Origin: Natronosalvus rutilus
Lineage (GTDB): Archaea > Halobacteriota > Halobacteria > Halobacteriales > Natrialbaceae
Direction: 5' to 3'
Length of the DNA stretch: 64,000 nt
NCBI RefSeq assembly: GCF_024204665.1
Contig: NZ_CP100356.1
Span: 275,966 to 339,965 of the forward strand
Shown: piece by piece, positions 8,353-17,878 of the stretch
Layout of the letters: each line of letters starts with the position of its first letter
How positions within the stretch are numbered: position 1 is the stretch's first letter
Notes under the pieces: model-generated
What the model saw: only the letters and a program-made list of their open reading frames with translations
Databases searched by the model: none
Told to the model about the DNA's origin: nothing
Made by a program: the position numbers and the translations under genes

Positions 8353-8392
8353 CAAATGGGTTCGTAGGAAGGACGAAAAATGGCACCGCACG

Positions 8393-9535
8393 TCAATTGC
8401 GCCGCCACAATCGCTGCATCCGTGTTCGGAGTGATGACGAACCCTCATCTTTCTCGGAAGCTGTCTCAATGGTTCCCTCGAGGTCGTCCTCCTGTTGTTC
8501 AACGATTGGTCGCAACTGCTGGCGCTCTGCTGTGAGCTGTTCGATCTGGTCACGTTGGTCAGCAATGGTCTGCTCCAACTCGTCGATACGGGTCTCGAGA
8601 AGGTCGTTCTTTTCTTCGAGGTACACCCGATCAATCCCTATCGAGTCCGGTTCCGCGATACCACCTTCGAGAGTAGAAGCAGTATCGGTGTCAGTAGTAG
8701 CAACACCTACTGACGTCTCCACAGTAGACGTTGTCGGCTCGTAGAAGTCATCCGTCACAGCAATTGCGCGCTCGAGGGTCTTCTCTCCGTATGTCGATCC
8801 ATCGGCGTGGTGGACGTCGTCCCATTTCCCTCGGATGAGCCCTGATTGTCGAAACAGCCGATCCATCTGTACGCGATTCCCACCCGTCCAGAACGCAAGC
8901 ATACAACATAGTGCCATATCAGCTTCTGACTGGCTGTCGTATCCACTAGTATTCCCTCGCCACAGCTGATCGAACTTCTCCCCGTTGCCCGCCGAGCGGC
9001 CTTTCTCGAGAAGGGCTGAATCCTCGAGGCCGAGTACCTGCTTTTGTGGTGTGTCTTCGCTCTGGTTAATGTCGACGACAGCGTCTTCGTCATCGTCAGC
9101 TTCAGCGACGAACTCTTCGTGGATAGCCTCGAGGGCGTCTTGGCGTTCGTTGATCACCGTCGGTGTGCCACGCACGTGCTCCGCTGTGACGGTAAAGAAA
9201 CGAGACTGATCGTACATCTCGATCCCACCTCGACGGTTTCGTCCAGGTGGGAGTTCTCCCTGAACGAGGACGTGATATCCCGTTCCCGACGGGGAGACCT
9301 CGGTGTATGAGTCCAGGTGCTTGACGATCTCCTTTGCCTCTTTGTCTGGTCGGCCAGTCTCTGGATCACGGCATTTGTCCAGGTCGATCCCAACGAGCGG
9401 ATCGGTGCTCGTAAACACGAATCCGATTCCATCTGCTCGAGCAGATGCTTGATACTCGAGGGCTGTCTCGAGGTCGGGCCCCCGCGTTGCACAAGCTTTC
9501 CGTCGGGCACAGTCATCACAGGCATGGGAACGCGA
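8393..9535 (-). pseudogene. Primase-polymerase-like replication protein, 5'-truncated
   Basis: The frame is open to 9535 with only a GTG (9418) as possible start. The family-like part begins around DLETALEYQASARADGIGF, then GIDLDKCRDPETGRP and PSGTGYHVLVQGE, the catalytic core of NrS-1/archaeo-eukaryotic primase-like phage proteins. An alpha-helical domain (ALCCMLAFWTGGNRVQMDRL) and a coiled coil near the end (LLETRIDELEQTIADQRDQI) follow. The usual N-terminal ~50 residues are missing, and sequence before about 9475 is unrelated and carries a stop. It is therefore a broken phage or plasmid replication gene, or at best an N-terminally shortened one. Confidence 0.65.
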
Positions 9536-9736
9536 TCACGGCGGGAGTCAGCCGACGAGACGGTCATGCTCACCCACAAGGGCGAGTGGTACGTCGCGAC
9601 TGACGAGACGACCGGGATCGCCAGCCAGGGCGAGACGAAAGCCGCCGCCCTCGAAAATATCGCCGAGTCGCTTGAGTTTCACGGGCGTCCGGTGCCGGCA
9701 GACGCTGGTAACTTGGAGTCGTCCTCGGCACCGTGA
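9524..9736 (+). CDS. hicB: Orphan HicB-family antitoxin
   Basis: The 70-residue protein has the partial RNase-H-like HicB fold: MLTHKGEWYVATDETTGIASQGETKAAALENIAESLEF. The start at 9524 is chosen because longer frames run antisense through the truncated primase. No HicA follows; the DNA downstream turns into insertion-sequence debris within 50 bases. The toxin gene was probably lost, leaving an orphan. Confidence 0.72.
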   Translation: MGTRSRRESADETVMLTHKGEWYVATDETTGIASQGETKAAALENIAESLEFHGRPVPADAGNLESSSAP

Positions 9737-9776
9737 CTCGACTGATTTCACTTTCACCTTTCTAAGGTGTTCCCTT

Positions 9777-9835
9777 GGCTTTGTTGAACTCCACGCAGCT
9801 TGACAGCTTTTAGTATCTGTGCTGAATACAGCGCG
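9777..9835 (+). repeat. Solitary IS end-like repeat
   Basis: TTTGTTGAACTCC...TATCTGTGCTGAATACAGCGCGC closely parallels the left flank of the intact IS5-type element at 30.57-30.64 kb and a segment at 24.89 kb. No transposase adjoins it, so it is likely a solo end left by deletion. Confidence 0.45.
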
Positions 9836-9928
9836 CGAGTCTTGCACGACGGTTCGGGCGAGGTAATCAAGATCAGTTAATCGAGGAACGGCACATATCG
9901 AATTTGAAGCCACGCTACAGAGGCAAAT

Positions 9929-10333
9929 CTACGGAAGTTCCGAGACTAGTTTGAGCGCAATTGGAATAGCTTCAGCACCGTATTCAATTCGTTCGTATGC
10001 TTCTGGGGAACTCATTCCGGGACCGATTATACCGAACGTCACAGGAGTGTCACGGTTGAGGCTCACATCACTTAGTTTGGAAGCCGCCGTACGAGCGACA
10101 ACCTGATCATGGTCGGTATCACCCGTGATTACAGCACCCAACACGGCGACTGCGTCGATATTCTCTCGGCGTGCAAGCCGATCAGCTGCCAGCGGAGTGT
10201 CGTAGACTCCCCGAACGTAGACTGTTTCCGCGAGTTCGGCCGTCCGACTATCGAGCTTTTCAAGTGCCACTGCTTCCATCTCTTCAGCCAACTCCTCGTA
10301 AAATTGTGTGATGACTAATCCAAGCGATGTCAT
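9929..10333 (-). CDS. ribH: 6,7-dimethyl-8-ribityllumazine synthase, accessory copy
   Basis: This 134-residue enzyme makes the lumazine precursor of riboflavin from 5-amino-6-ribitylaminouracil and a butanone phosphate. Family motifs are TSLGLVITQFY at the N-terminus, VRGVYDTPLAADRLA, and VLGAVITGDTDHDQVV with the catalytic His region, then GIIGPGMSSPEAYER. The start is MTSLGL (10333). No other riboflavin gene is nearby and insertion-sequence debris lies on both sides, so it is probably a second, horizontally carried copy. Divergent positions in the N-terminal half leave open a changed role. Confidence 0.85.
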   Translation of the reverse strand: MTSLGLVITQFYEELAEEMEAVALEKLDSRTAELAETVYVRGVYDTPLAADRLARRENIDAVAVLGAVITGDTDHDQVVARTAASKLSDVSLNRDTPVTFGIIGPGMSSPEAYERIEYGAEAIPIALKLVSELP

Positions 10334-10482
10334 TGCAGTTTTTGACTTACCGTAACCCCATATATTCGTTATGGATAACAAATTTGTTATACAGTAATCA
10401 AATGACAGGAGATATGCTGCGTTACCAGTTGCAACCGAACACCTGATTCATCCGAATCGACGTGCAATCAATGATGGCCAAC

Positions 10483-11498
10483 TGCTGAATCCATCCTCTG
10501 GGCCTTGTTTGAACGCGTGATTTCACGGGTGTGAGTCCTCTATTGTGCGTTCGATGTTGCGGACGGCGGATTTCATGACAAGTTCACGGTATTGACTGAA
10601 CCAGGTTCTTGACCAGAGCGTATCGCCGTATCTGCATCGGAGTCCGAAAAACACCGATTCAGCGTTCGATCGCTGGTTATACGCCCGATCCTTGATGAGC
10701 AAATTTTTCGCCCACCCCCGCATTCCAGGGTCTCGCTTCGGAATCAGCGGCGTGATACTTTCTGGACGCAACCTCGTGCGAATCTCTTCCCAGTCGTAGC
10801 CCTTATCGGCAGCGACAGTCGCCAACTCGTCGAGATTCCGCACTAGCACCTGCCAGCCGACCTGTATATCGTGCGGTTATTTCATCGAGCAGTGTTTATC
10901 GAGAATCACACTAGTTTCACAATTGATAAGCAGCGTCGTCTTCACCGCCTCAAACGTATAGTCCGTCCGTTTTGTATAGTGCTGGCTGGCCTGGACGCGA
11001 TCGACACCGGTTGCGTCGATCGCCTGCACATCACCGAGATCATACAGTTCGACGGACTGATCAAGGATCGCTCGCCACCGCTTCATCGGAATCGCCTGCT
11101 TTCGCGTACACACCGTCGAGAAGTGTGGGACCGTTTCAGGCATCAATCCGAGTGATTTCGTCACTCTCGGCATCTCGCGGAGGACGTCCATCAGCTTCCG
11201 GTACGGATGGCCGAGATACTCTTTCAATCCCTGAACGGCGAGAATCAGCCAGTCAGCGTAACCTTCTTCTCCCGGACGGTAGGCCGGTGCTGGCGTTCCA
11301 ACGACGGCTTTTTTGGGCGAGCGATACGACCATCTCTGTGAAGCGGGAGGCCTTCGTGTGCACAACGAACCCGTCCCGCATCACTTCCTAGTAGATTTGG
11401 TATTTTCTCCGAGCTACTAGCACGGCGATAAGAATTCGATCAGCTCTACACTGCTAACGTTTGAGCGTCTAAACAAGGCCCAGAGGATGGATTCAGCA
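10483..11498. mobile_element. IS5-type insertion sequence with intact inverted ends, dead transposase
   Basis: Terminal inverted repeats of 34 bases (10483-10516 and 11465-11498) match at 32 positions, giving an element of 1016 bp. The single gene inside is broken. No convincing target duplication is visible. Confidence 0.8.
10523..11381 (-). pseudogene. IS5-type DDE transposase, inactivated
   Basis: It is homologous to the intact transposase at 30.7 kb. Two lesions are visible. An extra A in a run of six near 11308-11316 shifts the frame after the N-terminal ~30 codons. A TAA replaces a glutamine codon in CSMK-stop-PHDIQVG near 10880. DDE residues remain readable (QAIDATG, AADKGYDW, NAESVFF). 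The protein cannot be made in full. Confidence 0.85.
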
Positions 11499-11548
11499 TG
11501 ACCAACGTCATGGACGCACACTGTTACCGAGATGGGGCCGCTCATCCC

Positions 11549-11920
11549 CTATCCGTTCTTTAATTCGACTCGAAGAGCGTGATAGGGAATCGTGTCAATA
11601 TTTTCGACTGCATGGGGGGGCTCTGGCTCCATCCATTCGGTCTCTGGTGGGGATCGCTCTGCGGTCTCATTTGCTTCTCGTTCTGGTGATTCGAATGCGA
11701 CGTTCTCATCTTCATCGTAGTATCGTATTCGAGCCGCTCGATCAACGAGCATCACGCTCGGCCACCGGTGGGTGTGCATCGGCTCCTTTTCGCCGGGTAG
11801 AATGACGACTTCAACGACACGAACCTGTTCATTCTCCATTAGAACGATATGCGAGTCGGGGGCCGCCGTAACTGCGTCGAGTGATTGGGGCCACGGCCAG
11901 TCAGATGAATCGTCCACCAT
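11549..11920 (-). CDS. Cupin-fold protein
   Basis: The 123-residue protein has a cupin motif 1-like segment, ILPGEKEPMHTHRWPSVMLV (two histidines), after a strand VRVVEVV. The C-terminal WMEPEPPHAVENI supplies a further histidine. It resembles small cytoplasmic cupins that bind a metal; the substrate is unknown. It is a single gene between insertion sequences, without operon partners. Confidence 0.7.
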   Translation of the reverse strand: MVDDSSDWPWPQSLDAVTAAPDSHIVLMENEQVRVVEVVILPGEKEPMHTHRWPSVMLVDRAARIRYYDEDENVAFESPEREANETAERSPPETEWMEPEPPHAVENIDTIPYHALRVELKNG

Positions 11921-12333
11921 ATTTGTTTAGATAATTGAAAGCATTACAAGTATTACGATTACAAAAGAGTGTATAGCGGTTGACTAGCGGAAGAGTGGAT
12001 GACCGATACGCGGCTTGTATCTTGCAAAGACTCAGCAAACTACCGAATCACTGTCAGAAACGGTATGCAAGATACAGAGCATGAGTGCAGTACAACGGCT
12101 CTGTTTGTTTCACGCCGAGGACGATGAACCGTCTGCTCACTATACGTGCGAACCTAACGCCGTTTCTTCCATCAGCTAATATAGATGTAGAGAGAATCAT
12201 GCTGAATACAGGGTTCGTATCTCGCATTAAAAGGACGTTCAAAACGAATGCTCCGGTTCGCTCAATCAGACGGCTCACCGAGCGTCCAGATGCGAATTGA
12301 ACAGGTCTGGTGGGCCATCGAGGGACTCGGATG
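11921..12333. other. Gene-free stretch with mobile-element repeats
   Basis: It holds one 61-bp palindrome-ended repeat (12016-12076) and a TGCTGAATACAG motif near 12209 like those at IS ends. Open frames here lack family-like sequence and are not called. Confidence 0.5.
12016..12076 (+). repeat. 61-bp palindrome-ended repeat, copy 1
   Basis: It is bounded by the exact 11-bp inverted repeat TGTATCTTGCA / TGCAAGATACA. Copy 2 (13641) has the same length and about 77% identity; copy 3 (23310) has the same length and ends but a diverged core. The sequence after each copy (GAGCATGAGTGCAGTAC here) is also partly shared. Confidence 0.7.
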
Positions 12334-12879
12334 TTACTTTGAAACGTAGTTCTCATCGAGAGCGACGACTTCGTTCCGTTTCCGATCGACGAAGAGCGCA
12401 TCCTGCCATTCACTCTCGTCGGAATCCGTCGCATCCGTATCGTCTTCAAGAGCTTCGAGTCGGGCGACGGTATCGAATTTGGCCGCAGAGAGCGATTCGT
12501 GACACCGCTCGCCGATTGCCTCGATTTTGTGTCGTGCTCCACCCGGCACGTAGACGAACTCCATCGGCCCGATTTCGAGCGTTTGATGGCTTCCATCTCC
12601 CCGTTCGAGGGTATATCTGGCTCGCCCGTCGAGACACAGATTTACCTCGTCGAGACCCGGGGCGTGTGTATGCCAATCGATCTTTTCGGGGGGCTCCATC
12701 TCGAAGTAGAGTAATCTGAACTCGTTCGTTCTGATAACCAGTGGAGTACTCCGAACACCTTCGGAATCCGTATCCTCGGAGTGCTCAGTCCCGATCTTGT
12801 ACATTGTTTGGTCGGGAAGGTGAGTTCGGGAAAGTTCCTCGGGGGTCAGTTCTGATTTAGGAACCTCGTCCTTTACCAT
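12334..12879 (-). CDS. Cupin-domain protein
   Basis: The 181-residue protein has complete cupin motifs. Motif 1 is in IDWHTHAPGLDEVNLCLDG (HxH, E, G) and motif 2 in GPMEFVYVPGGARHKIE (P-x-G, H). It is likely a metal-dependent sugar, thiol or hydrocarbon enzyme, or a ligand sensor; the sequence does not say which. The C-terminal ~45 residues are very acidic (DDTDATDSDESEW), as in halophiles. It stands alone. Confidence 0.8.
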   Translation of the reverse strand: MVKDEVPKSELTPEELSRTHLPDQTMYKIGTEHSEDTDSEGVRSTPLVIRTNEFRLLYFEMEPPEKIDWHTHAPGLDEVNLCLDGRARYTLERGDGSHQTLEIGPMEFVYVPGGARHKIEAIGERCHESLSAAKFDTVARLEALEDDTDATDSDESEWQDALFVDRKRNEVVALDENYVSK

Positions 12880-13300
12880 AACTGACCGTTATGTAGAATG
12901 ACCTTATACTTATACATACAACAGAAAAATGATATACTGTTTGCAGAGTCTGCGAACAGATGATCTACACCGTGCTAATGAGAACCAAAGGAAACCAACT
13001 TGCTGCAAAGATCCTCTATATTCAGCAGACCGTTTCTGACGCCTATCCGAGAGGTTGATAGCTGCTCCGGTAACGCCTTTACCTGTATCTATCACTTCGG
13101 TCACTTCGAAGGGTACGAGAAGAGTTCTATGACACGCTCACTGTGAGCTGAATGCAGAACTTTGGGCCCGGCCATGGTAATAATTGACACAGTGGTGTGG
13201 GTTTATACGGATTTGAGCCGGTATCATCACCTGTCCTGGAGACCCACTGTGGCATCCTGCATACGATCCAACGGCTCTCCAGTGACGTACTCAGCTATCG

Positions 13301-13340
13301 CCGGCAAAACCCTGGCGTAAGTCAGGGTTTTCGGCCGGCT
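13301..13340 (+). repeat. Strong hairpin
   Basis: GCCGGCAAAACCCTG pairs with CAGGGTTTTCGGCCGGC around an 8-base loop; there is one 2-base bulge and 15 paired positions. It lies far from any stop codon. It could be an IS200/IS605-type end, a structured RNA or a terminator. Confidence 0.65.
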
Positions 13341-13640
13341 AAAAATGTGCAGAGTAATCAATAACTGTGCGTAGAGATCGATATTTCACTTCTCAGGATG
13401 TCGGCAAAACAGCCCATCGTTGGAATGGATTATATGAGCCCGAAATAGTTCTGAAAACGCGGATGAACGTTTGAGAGTCGCCCCTCAAGAACGACACACC
13501 ACCACTGCCACCTCCCGTTTAAAGGAGCGACTACACCTTCACTTTTCGAATCGAGAACAACTTGTCTCGGTCAGTTCCCTCTTGTATTGATCGATCATCA
13601 CCTCAGTAATCGACTTTCATCGAATGCAGCACTTTCGCTG

Positions 13641-13701
13641 TGTCTCTTGCAGAGACTCGATTAACTACCGATCTGTTGTCAGAAGCGGCGTGCAAGATAC
13701 A
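13641..13701 (+). repeat. 61-bp palindrome-ended repeat, copy 2
   Basis: It is identical in length to copy 1, with 47 of 61 positions the same. Its ends are TGTCTCTTGCA and TGCAAGATACA. The following GAGGATGTATGCAGCAC resembles the sequence after copy 1. Confidence 0.65.
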
Positions 13702-13841
13702 GAGGATGTATGCAGCACAGTCATTTCATATATGGTACGTCATGTGTGGAATAAACTGATATATACTAACCAATTAGGGTAGGTCAAATCAACGCTTGAC
13801 CTTAGGGAAGACATTTACATATTACTGCCAGACGGATTACT

Positions 13842-14192
13842 ATGAACCGCCGTTCGTATCTTGTTGCCGGCTGTCTTACTTTCTCCAGCCTCGTCGCTGG
13901 CTGTACCTCGGATGGGTCTGCAGAACCAGAGTGCCACTTAATGCACGAAGTCGTAGAGTCGTCAGAGGACTACGGTGAGGTCGTTGAAACGTACAAATAT
14001 GAAGAGTTGAGCAGTGACGCACAGCAGGTTGTTGAAGAGGCCGTCACCAATGGAAGTTATACAACCACGGACCAAAACCTCGAACCGACGGAATTCCGGT
14101 ACTGGGATACAACGACTGTCTACAATGTCACCTACCAAAACAAGACACACGTACTGTTAACGTATACGGGCGAGGGGTGCGAAAGCCAGTAA
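13842..14192 (+). CDS. Small lipoprotein of haloarchaeal type
   Basis: The 116-residue protein starts with a lipoprotein signal, and the lipobox SLVAGC gives a lipid-modified Cys about residue 21. The mature part contains YKYEELSSDAQQVVEEAV and VYNVTYQNKTHVLLTY, resembling the unsecreted protein at 5.8 kb. It would be anchored outside the membrane. Function is unknown. Confidence 0.75.
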   Translation: MNRRSYLVAGCLTFSSLVAGCTSDGSAEPECHLMHEVVESSEDYGEVVETYKYEELSSDAQQVVEEAVTNGSYTTTDQNLEPTEFRYWDTTTVYNVTYQNKTHVLLTYTGEGCESQ

Positions 14193-14261
14193 ATGGGTAG
14201 TACATATCCTGTATTGATCGATCGTCCCTCACCTGATTGGCCACCAACCACTGCCCCATTC

Positions 14262-15210
14262 GCGCTCTGGGGCTTGTTTAAACGTGCGAGATCAGTGGTG
14301 ATAGCGCCTCACAACTTGTTCGATGTTTCTGACGGCAGCCTTTAGGACGACTTCTCTGAACTTCCCAAACCAGGTTCTCACCCGCACCGTCTAGCCGAAT
14401 CGATGCATCAACGCAAAGAAGATCGCCTCGACGATCGACCGGCGGTAATACACGTTCTCGTCGTGTCGTGCGTTGTGCGCTTTGTCGAGTGCGTAGAATT
14501 CACGATGTTTGATCAACGGGCGGATGCCAGCCTCCCTGAGTTCGTGCCGGAGCGCGTCCCAGTCGTAGCTTTTGTCGGCGGTGGTCGTGGTCAGCTTGGC
14601 GAGATTTCTCGTGAGCACCTGCCGTCCAACTTGTGTATCGTGGGGCTGTTTCATCGAGCAGTGGACATCGAGAATGGCACTCGTATCGCAATCGACGAGA
14701 GCCGTCCTCTTGATATCGTCAAAGTTGTAGCCGACGCGGAGGACGTAGCGACGGCTGGCTTGATGACGTTTGAAGTCAGTGGCGTCGATCGCCTGGACGT
14801 CACCGAGTTCGTGCAGCGAGACAGATGACCGCAGTAACACCCGCCAGACGCGCATTTTGAGATCTTGTTTCTGCGTACAGACAGTGGTAAAATCCGGCAG
14901 CTGATCCACCGAAAGGCCGAGTTTCGCGACGATTCCGGGCATCTCGTGCAGCATATCGAGCAGTCGGCGGTAGGGTTGGTTTAGCTACTCTCGGAGGCAA
15001 TGAATCGAGACGACTACCCAATCAGCATAGCCACCGTCACCCTTCTCTACCGCCGGTGCTGGCTCGCCAGTGACAGCGTTCTGGGACAAATCGACACATC
15101 GGTCGGTGAAGCGGGCAAGTTGAGACGGCATACTCGCTGCTTCCTCACTCAATCCCTCATAATCCCAGGCGAGGCGTCAACTGAACGGCGTTTAAACACG
15201 GCCAGAGCAG
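14262..15210. mobile_element. Decayed IS5-type insertion sequence
   Basis: Imperfect inverted ends contain CTTGTTTAAACG at the left (14273-14284) and CGTTTAAACACG at the right (15189-15200), as at the intact copy at 30.6 kb. The gene inside carries at least two stops. Confidence 0.7.
14292..15131 (-). pseudogene. IS5-type DDE transposase, inactivated
   Basis: This is a close relative of the intact gene at 30.7 kb (same LHEMPGI, QLPDFTTVCT, TADKSYDWDALRHEL). Two nonsense codons are seen: TAG for tyrosine in the REYLNQPY region near 14985, and TAG after MHRFG near 14393. In addition AIDATG has become AIDATD. Confidence 0.85.
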
Positions 15211-15391
15211 AGTATTCAGTAAGACCTGATCGAACCTCCATATTACTGTCACAAACGACGTGCTGAATCCAGAGCCCGAGTTCAACAGAAGCAGCGCTAC
15301 GAGCAAGCAGAACACGACCGGTGACAGCGAACTGGTGCGGTCAGCTGATATTCACCTCGATTTATATCGCTTAGATGAGTAATTTGCAGCG

Positions 15392-16204
15392 ATGATAAGA
15401 GCGCTGATTTGGCGGCATCAACTGGTGATGTTCGTTCTTGTGGCGTTCGGATGGACGTGGACCTGGGACGCCATCTACTATCTTCTCGGTTGGTGGGAAA
15501 TCCTTCCGGTCACCTTCCCTCGACAGTGGGGACTCCCGATAGCCGCCGTCATCGTTCTGTGGGCAGGTGACGGATCACTACAGACGTGGAGTGAGAGGAC
15601 GCTTGATTGGCGGGTTCATCCTGGGTTGTATCTCGTCGCACTGCTCGTCCCGTTCGTGATCACGAACGTACAACAAGTCGTCCGGGCACTCGGTGGCGGA
15701 ACGCTGGCCTACGCCCCTCCGGCGTCACTGCTCGCTATCGCACTATTCCTTCTCGCCAACGTCGTTCTGTTCGGAGGGGTGGAAGAACTCGGTTGGCGAG
15801 GCTTCCTCCAGCCACGGCTACAAGAGCGCACGTCAGTCTTGACCGCGGGGCTCGGAATTGGAGTCCTATGGTGGGCGTGGCACTTTCCGCTGTTCTTTAG
15901 TGGCAAAGCGGCCTACTCTCTTGATCTGGTATCGCTACTGACGTACACAACCTTCATCGTCGGAGCAGCGACTGTACTCGGCGCGTTCGTCAACGTCACC
16001 GGCGGCAGGGTACTTCCAGTGATGCTGATGCATGCGACGGTCAACGTAGGGGCGCTCTTGGAGGGCGATGGCGGTCTGCTGGCCGGTTCCCAATTGGTCC
16101 CCTTGGTTGTCGGCTCGGGATTATGGTGGTTGACTATCGCCGTGCTCGTACTCCGGTACGGACGGACGATGGTGCCGAAATCCTCAGTCGAACCAGTATC
16201 GTGA
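15392..16204 (+). CDS. CPBP-family intramembrane glutamic protease
   Basis: The 270-residue protein has about seven or eight hydrophobic helices. The active-site motifs of the CPBP (CAAX protease/bacteriocin-processing) family are visible: EELGWRGFL (the EExxxR glutamates), WAWHFPLFF, and LMHATVNVG with its histidine. It would cleave membrane-embedded peptides or prenylated tails; the substrate is unknown. Between insertion sequences, it has no clear partner. Confidence 0.88.
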   Translation: MIRALIWRHQLVMFVLVAFGWTWTWDAIYYLLGWWEILPVTFPRQWGLPIAAVIVLWAGDGSLQTWSERTLDWRVHPGLYLVALLVPFVITNVQQVVRALGGGTLAYAPPASLLAIALFLLANVVLFGGVEELGWRGFLQPRLQERTSVLTAGLGIGVLWWAWHFPLFFSGKAAYSLDLVSLLTYTTFIVGAATVLGAFVNVTGGRVLPVMLMHATVNVGALLEGDGGLLAGSQLVPLVVGSGLWWLTIAVLVLRYGRTMVPKSSVEPVS

Positions 16205-16271
16205 CTCGCGTGTGATCGACTCACGAATGCCTCTTTCTCGGGTTTACGCCCTGTCAGCTCTGGTGACAGTT

Positions 16272-16541
16272 GCTAACCACGCGCCCTGGATCTTGTTTAG
16301 ACGCTCGAGATCATCCGAGTTAGAACGTAAGCGATTTCTCAATATTTCTGACAACTATTTTAAAGATGAGTTCTCGGAACTGTCCAAATCACGTTCTCAG
16401 CTTAAGTGTTGGCCCGAACCGTTTGCGTAACGCGAAGAATATTGATTCTGCGATAGAACGTTGATGGTAGGTTTCGTCACCTCTCGATTGCCGTGGGTTC
16501 AACCCCAGTGGGGGAACCCCACGACTTTAGCGGTGGAAGGA
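16272..16541. mobile_element. IS5-type remnant abutting an IS200/IS605-type end
   Basis: On the minus strand, 16272-16490 reads the C-terminal end of an IS5-type transposase (SIAESIFFAL..., then FRELIFKIVVRNIEKSL) with an internal stop. Its end is CTTGTTTAGACGC (16285-16297). It joins at about 16491 to CCGTGGGTTCAACCCC...CCACGACTTTAGCGGTGG, a typical right end of an IS200/IS605 element without its gene. Confidence 0.65.
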
Positions 16542-16619
16542 TATTAGAATTGCCAGAGTCATCGACCGACCCTCAGAGTAGCTCGATAATCTGCTAGTAC
16601 ATGTCCGATACAGCTATTC

Positions 16620-17657
16620 CTACCGTTGATCCGTTTTAGGAAGTGAAAAACAGACAATGTTTCCTCGAGGCGAGCGCTCTTTGAAGGTGAGTTTCCCACC
16701 CAACGAATCAACACACCACTTCATGACCCACAAACCGACCCCTGAACCGTGATAGGTGCTGGATGTCTCGATCCGTTCATCGATTGCGTCGATTTCCATC
16801 TCAGGAATCGGTGGCCCATTATCGACGATTTGAATCTGACCTAATCCGCTGACGTTATCGTCATCGACAGTTACAGTGACCTTAGGCGTATCACAATCAT
16901 TGTGTTCGACAGCATTCCTGATTGCGTGATCAAGTGCATAGGTCAGTCCTTCGTCAGCAGTTACCCACACGTCCGCTGAGGCGTCAGTAGTTAACTCACA
17001 GTCAGGATACGCAGCTTGGGCTGTTTTGACACGCTCTCGAGCGACGCGTCGGAGATTTCTCGAATAGCGCTTGGTCACGTCAGGGTCGGTGACTTGTTCG
17101 ATTTCCTTGATAGAATTGCTCAGGTTACCGACTTCGGTTGCGACATCCAGAATCGTCTGTACCTCCTCTTCGAGGCGGTCGTCTTCAATTGCCGTTTGCA
17201 GTTGTTCGGCATATCCGATCAGTACCGACATATCGTTCCGGAGGTTGTGCCGGATTATCCGCGTGAGCAACTGTAACAGGTTTTCTCGAGACTTATATTC
17301 AGTAATGTCGTTGATTTGTCCGAGTACATATTGCGACCCATCGATCGTCGTCTCAGTAAGATAGACGTGAGTCCATCGGAATTCCCCGTTAACGCGTTCG
17401 ATTTGCCACTCGAAGTACGGATGCTCGCCGCTGGCTGCTGTCTGGATGAAGTCGACAACCTCTGCCTGGGTAAACGGGGTTGACGGTGCCGTGTACTCGT
17501 CGACCTGTATCGCCCGGAGTTGGGCAGCGGAGTACCCAAATAGACGTTCTGTGTAGTCATTTACGTCGAGTATCTTCCCTGTGTGTGGCTGATAGAGGAT
17601 AATTCCAACATCCAAATCATTGAATATCGATGGTAACCGTGCTCCCTCACTCTCCAT
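16620..17657 (-). CDS. PAS-domain sensor histidine kinase
   Basis: The 345-residue protein is counted from the ATG at 17657, since the longer frame adds residues unlike the family. A PAS domain (about residues 8-120, with YQPHTGKILDVNDYTERLFGY) leads to a His-kinase dimerisation helix with the phospho-acceptor in IIRHNLRNDM. The ATP-binding lobe shows the N-box AIRNAVEHND, DNGPPIP and GSGVGLW. There is no membrane segment, so it senses an internal cue. No receiver gene is adjacent. Confidence 0.9.
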   Translation of the reverse strand: MESEGARLPSIFNDLDVGIILYQPHTGKILDVNDYTERLFGYSAAQLRAIQVDEYTAPSTPFTQAEVVDFIQTAASGEHPYFEWQIERVNGEFRWTHVYLTETTIDGSQYVLGQINDITEYKSRENLLQLLTRIIRHNLRNDMSVLIGYAEQLQTAIEDDRLEEEVQTILDVATEVGNLSNSIKEIEQVTDPDVTKRYSRNLRRVARERVKTAQAAYPDCELTTDASADVWVTADEGLTYALDHAIRNAVEHNDCDTPKVTVTVDDDNVSGLGQIQIVDNGPPIPEMEIDAIDERIETSSTYHGSGVGLWVMKWCVDSLGGKLTFKERSPRGNIVCFSLPKTDQR

Positions 17658-17878
17658 AGTGAATAAGTTCAAATGACAACGAATAAGCTCATAGAAATCG
17701 GTAGAAAATACTCGAATTTGAGAGATAAGTTCTACCAATTATCACATTTTGAGTGATGAAAGAAATAACATGAGGTGGCATTAGCAGATTTCGTCCAAGT
17801 AGTCCCTCACAATGAGTTCTGAATTAGACCGATCGATTCGATCACTACTTATGCGAACTGATCAAAGTTGATACGAAA

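Larger units (their letters stand above)
12880..13841. other. Gene-poor stretch of 960 bases
   Basis: No convincing gene. It contains a long hairpin at 13301-13340 and the second 61-bp repeat at 13641-13701. The frame at 12910-13104 is short and lacks protein-like character. Confidence 0.5.

Noticed and set aside
12054..12596. 180-codon frame on the minus strand
   Set aside because: It runs through the cupin gene in another frame and through the 61-bp repeat; very basic composition.
12016..13701. 61-bp repeats as tRNA-like or attachment sites of the integrase
   Set aside because: They do not fold as tRNA, no copy is near the integrase at 62.3 kb, and cores differ too much for a crossover site.
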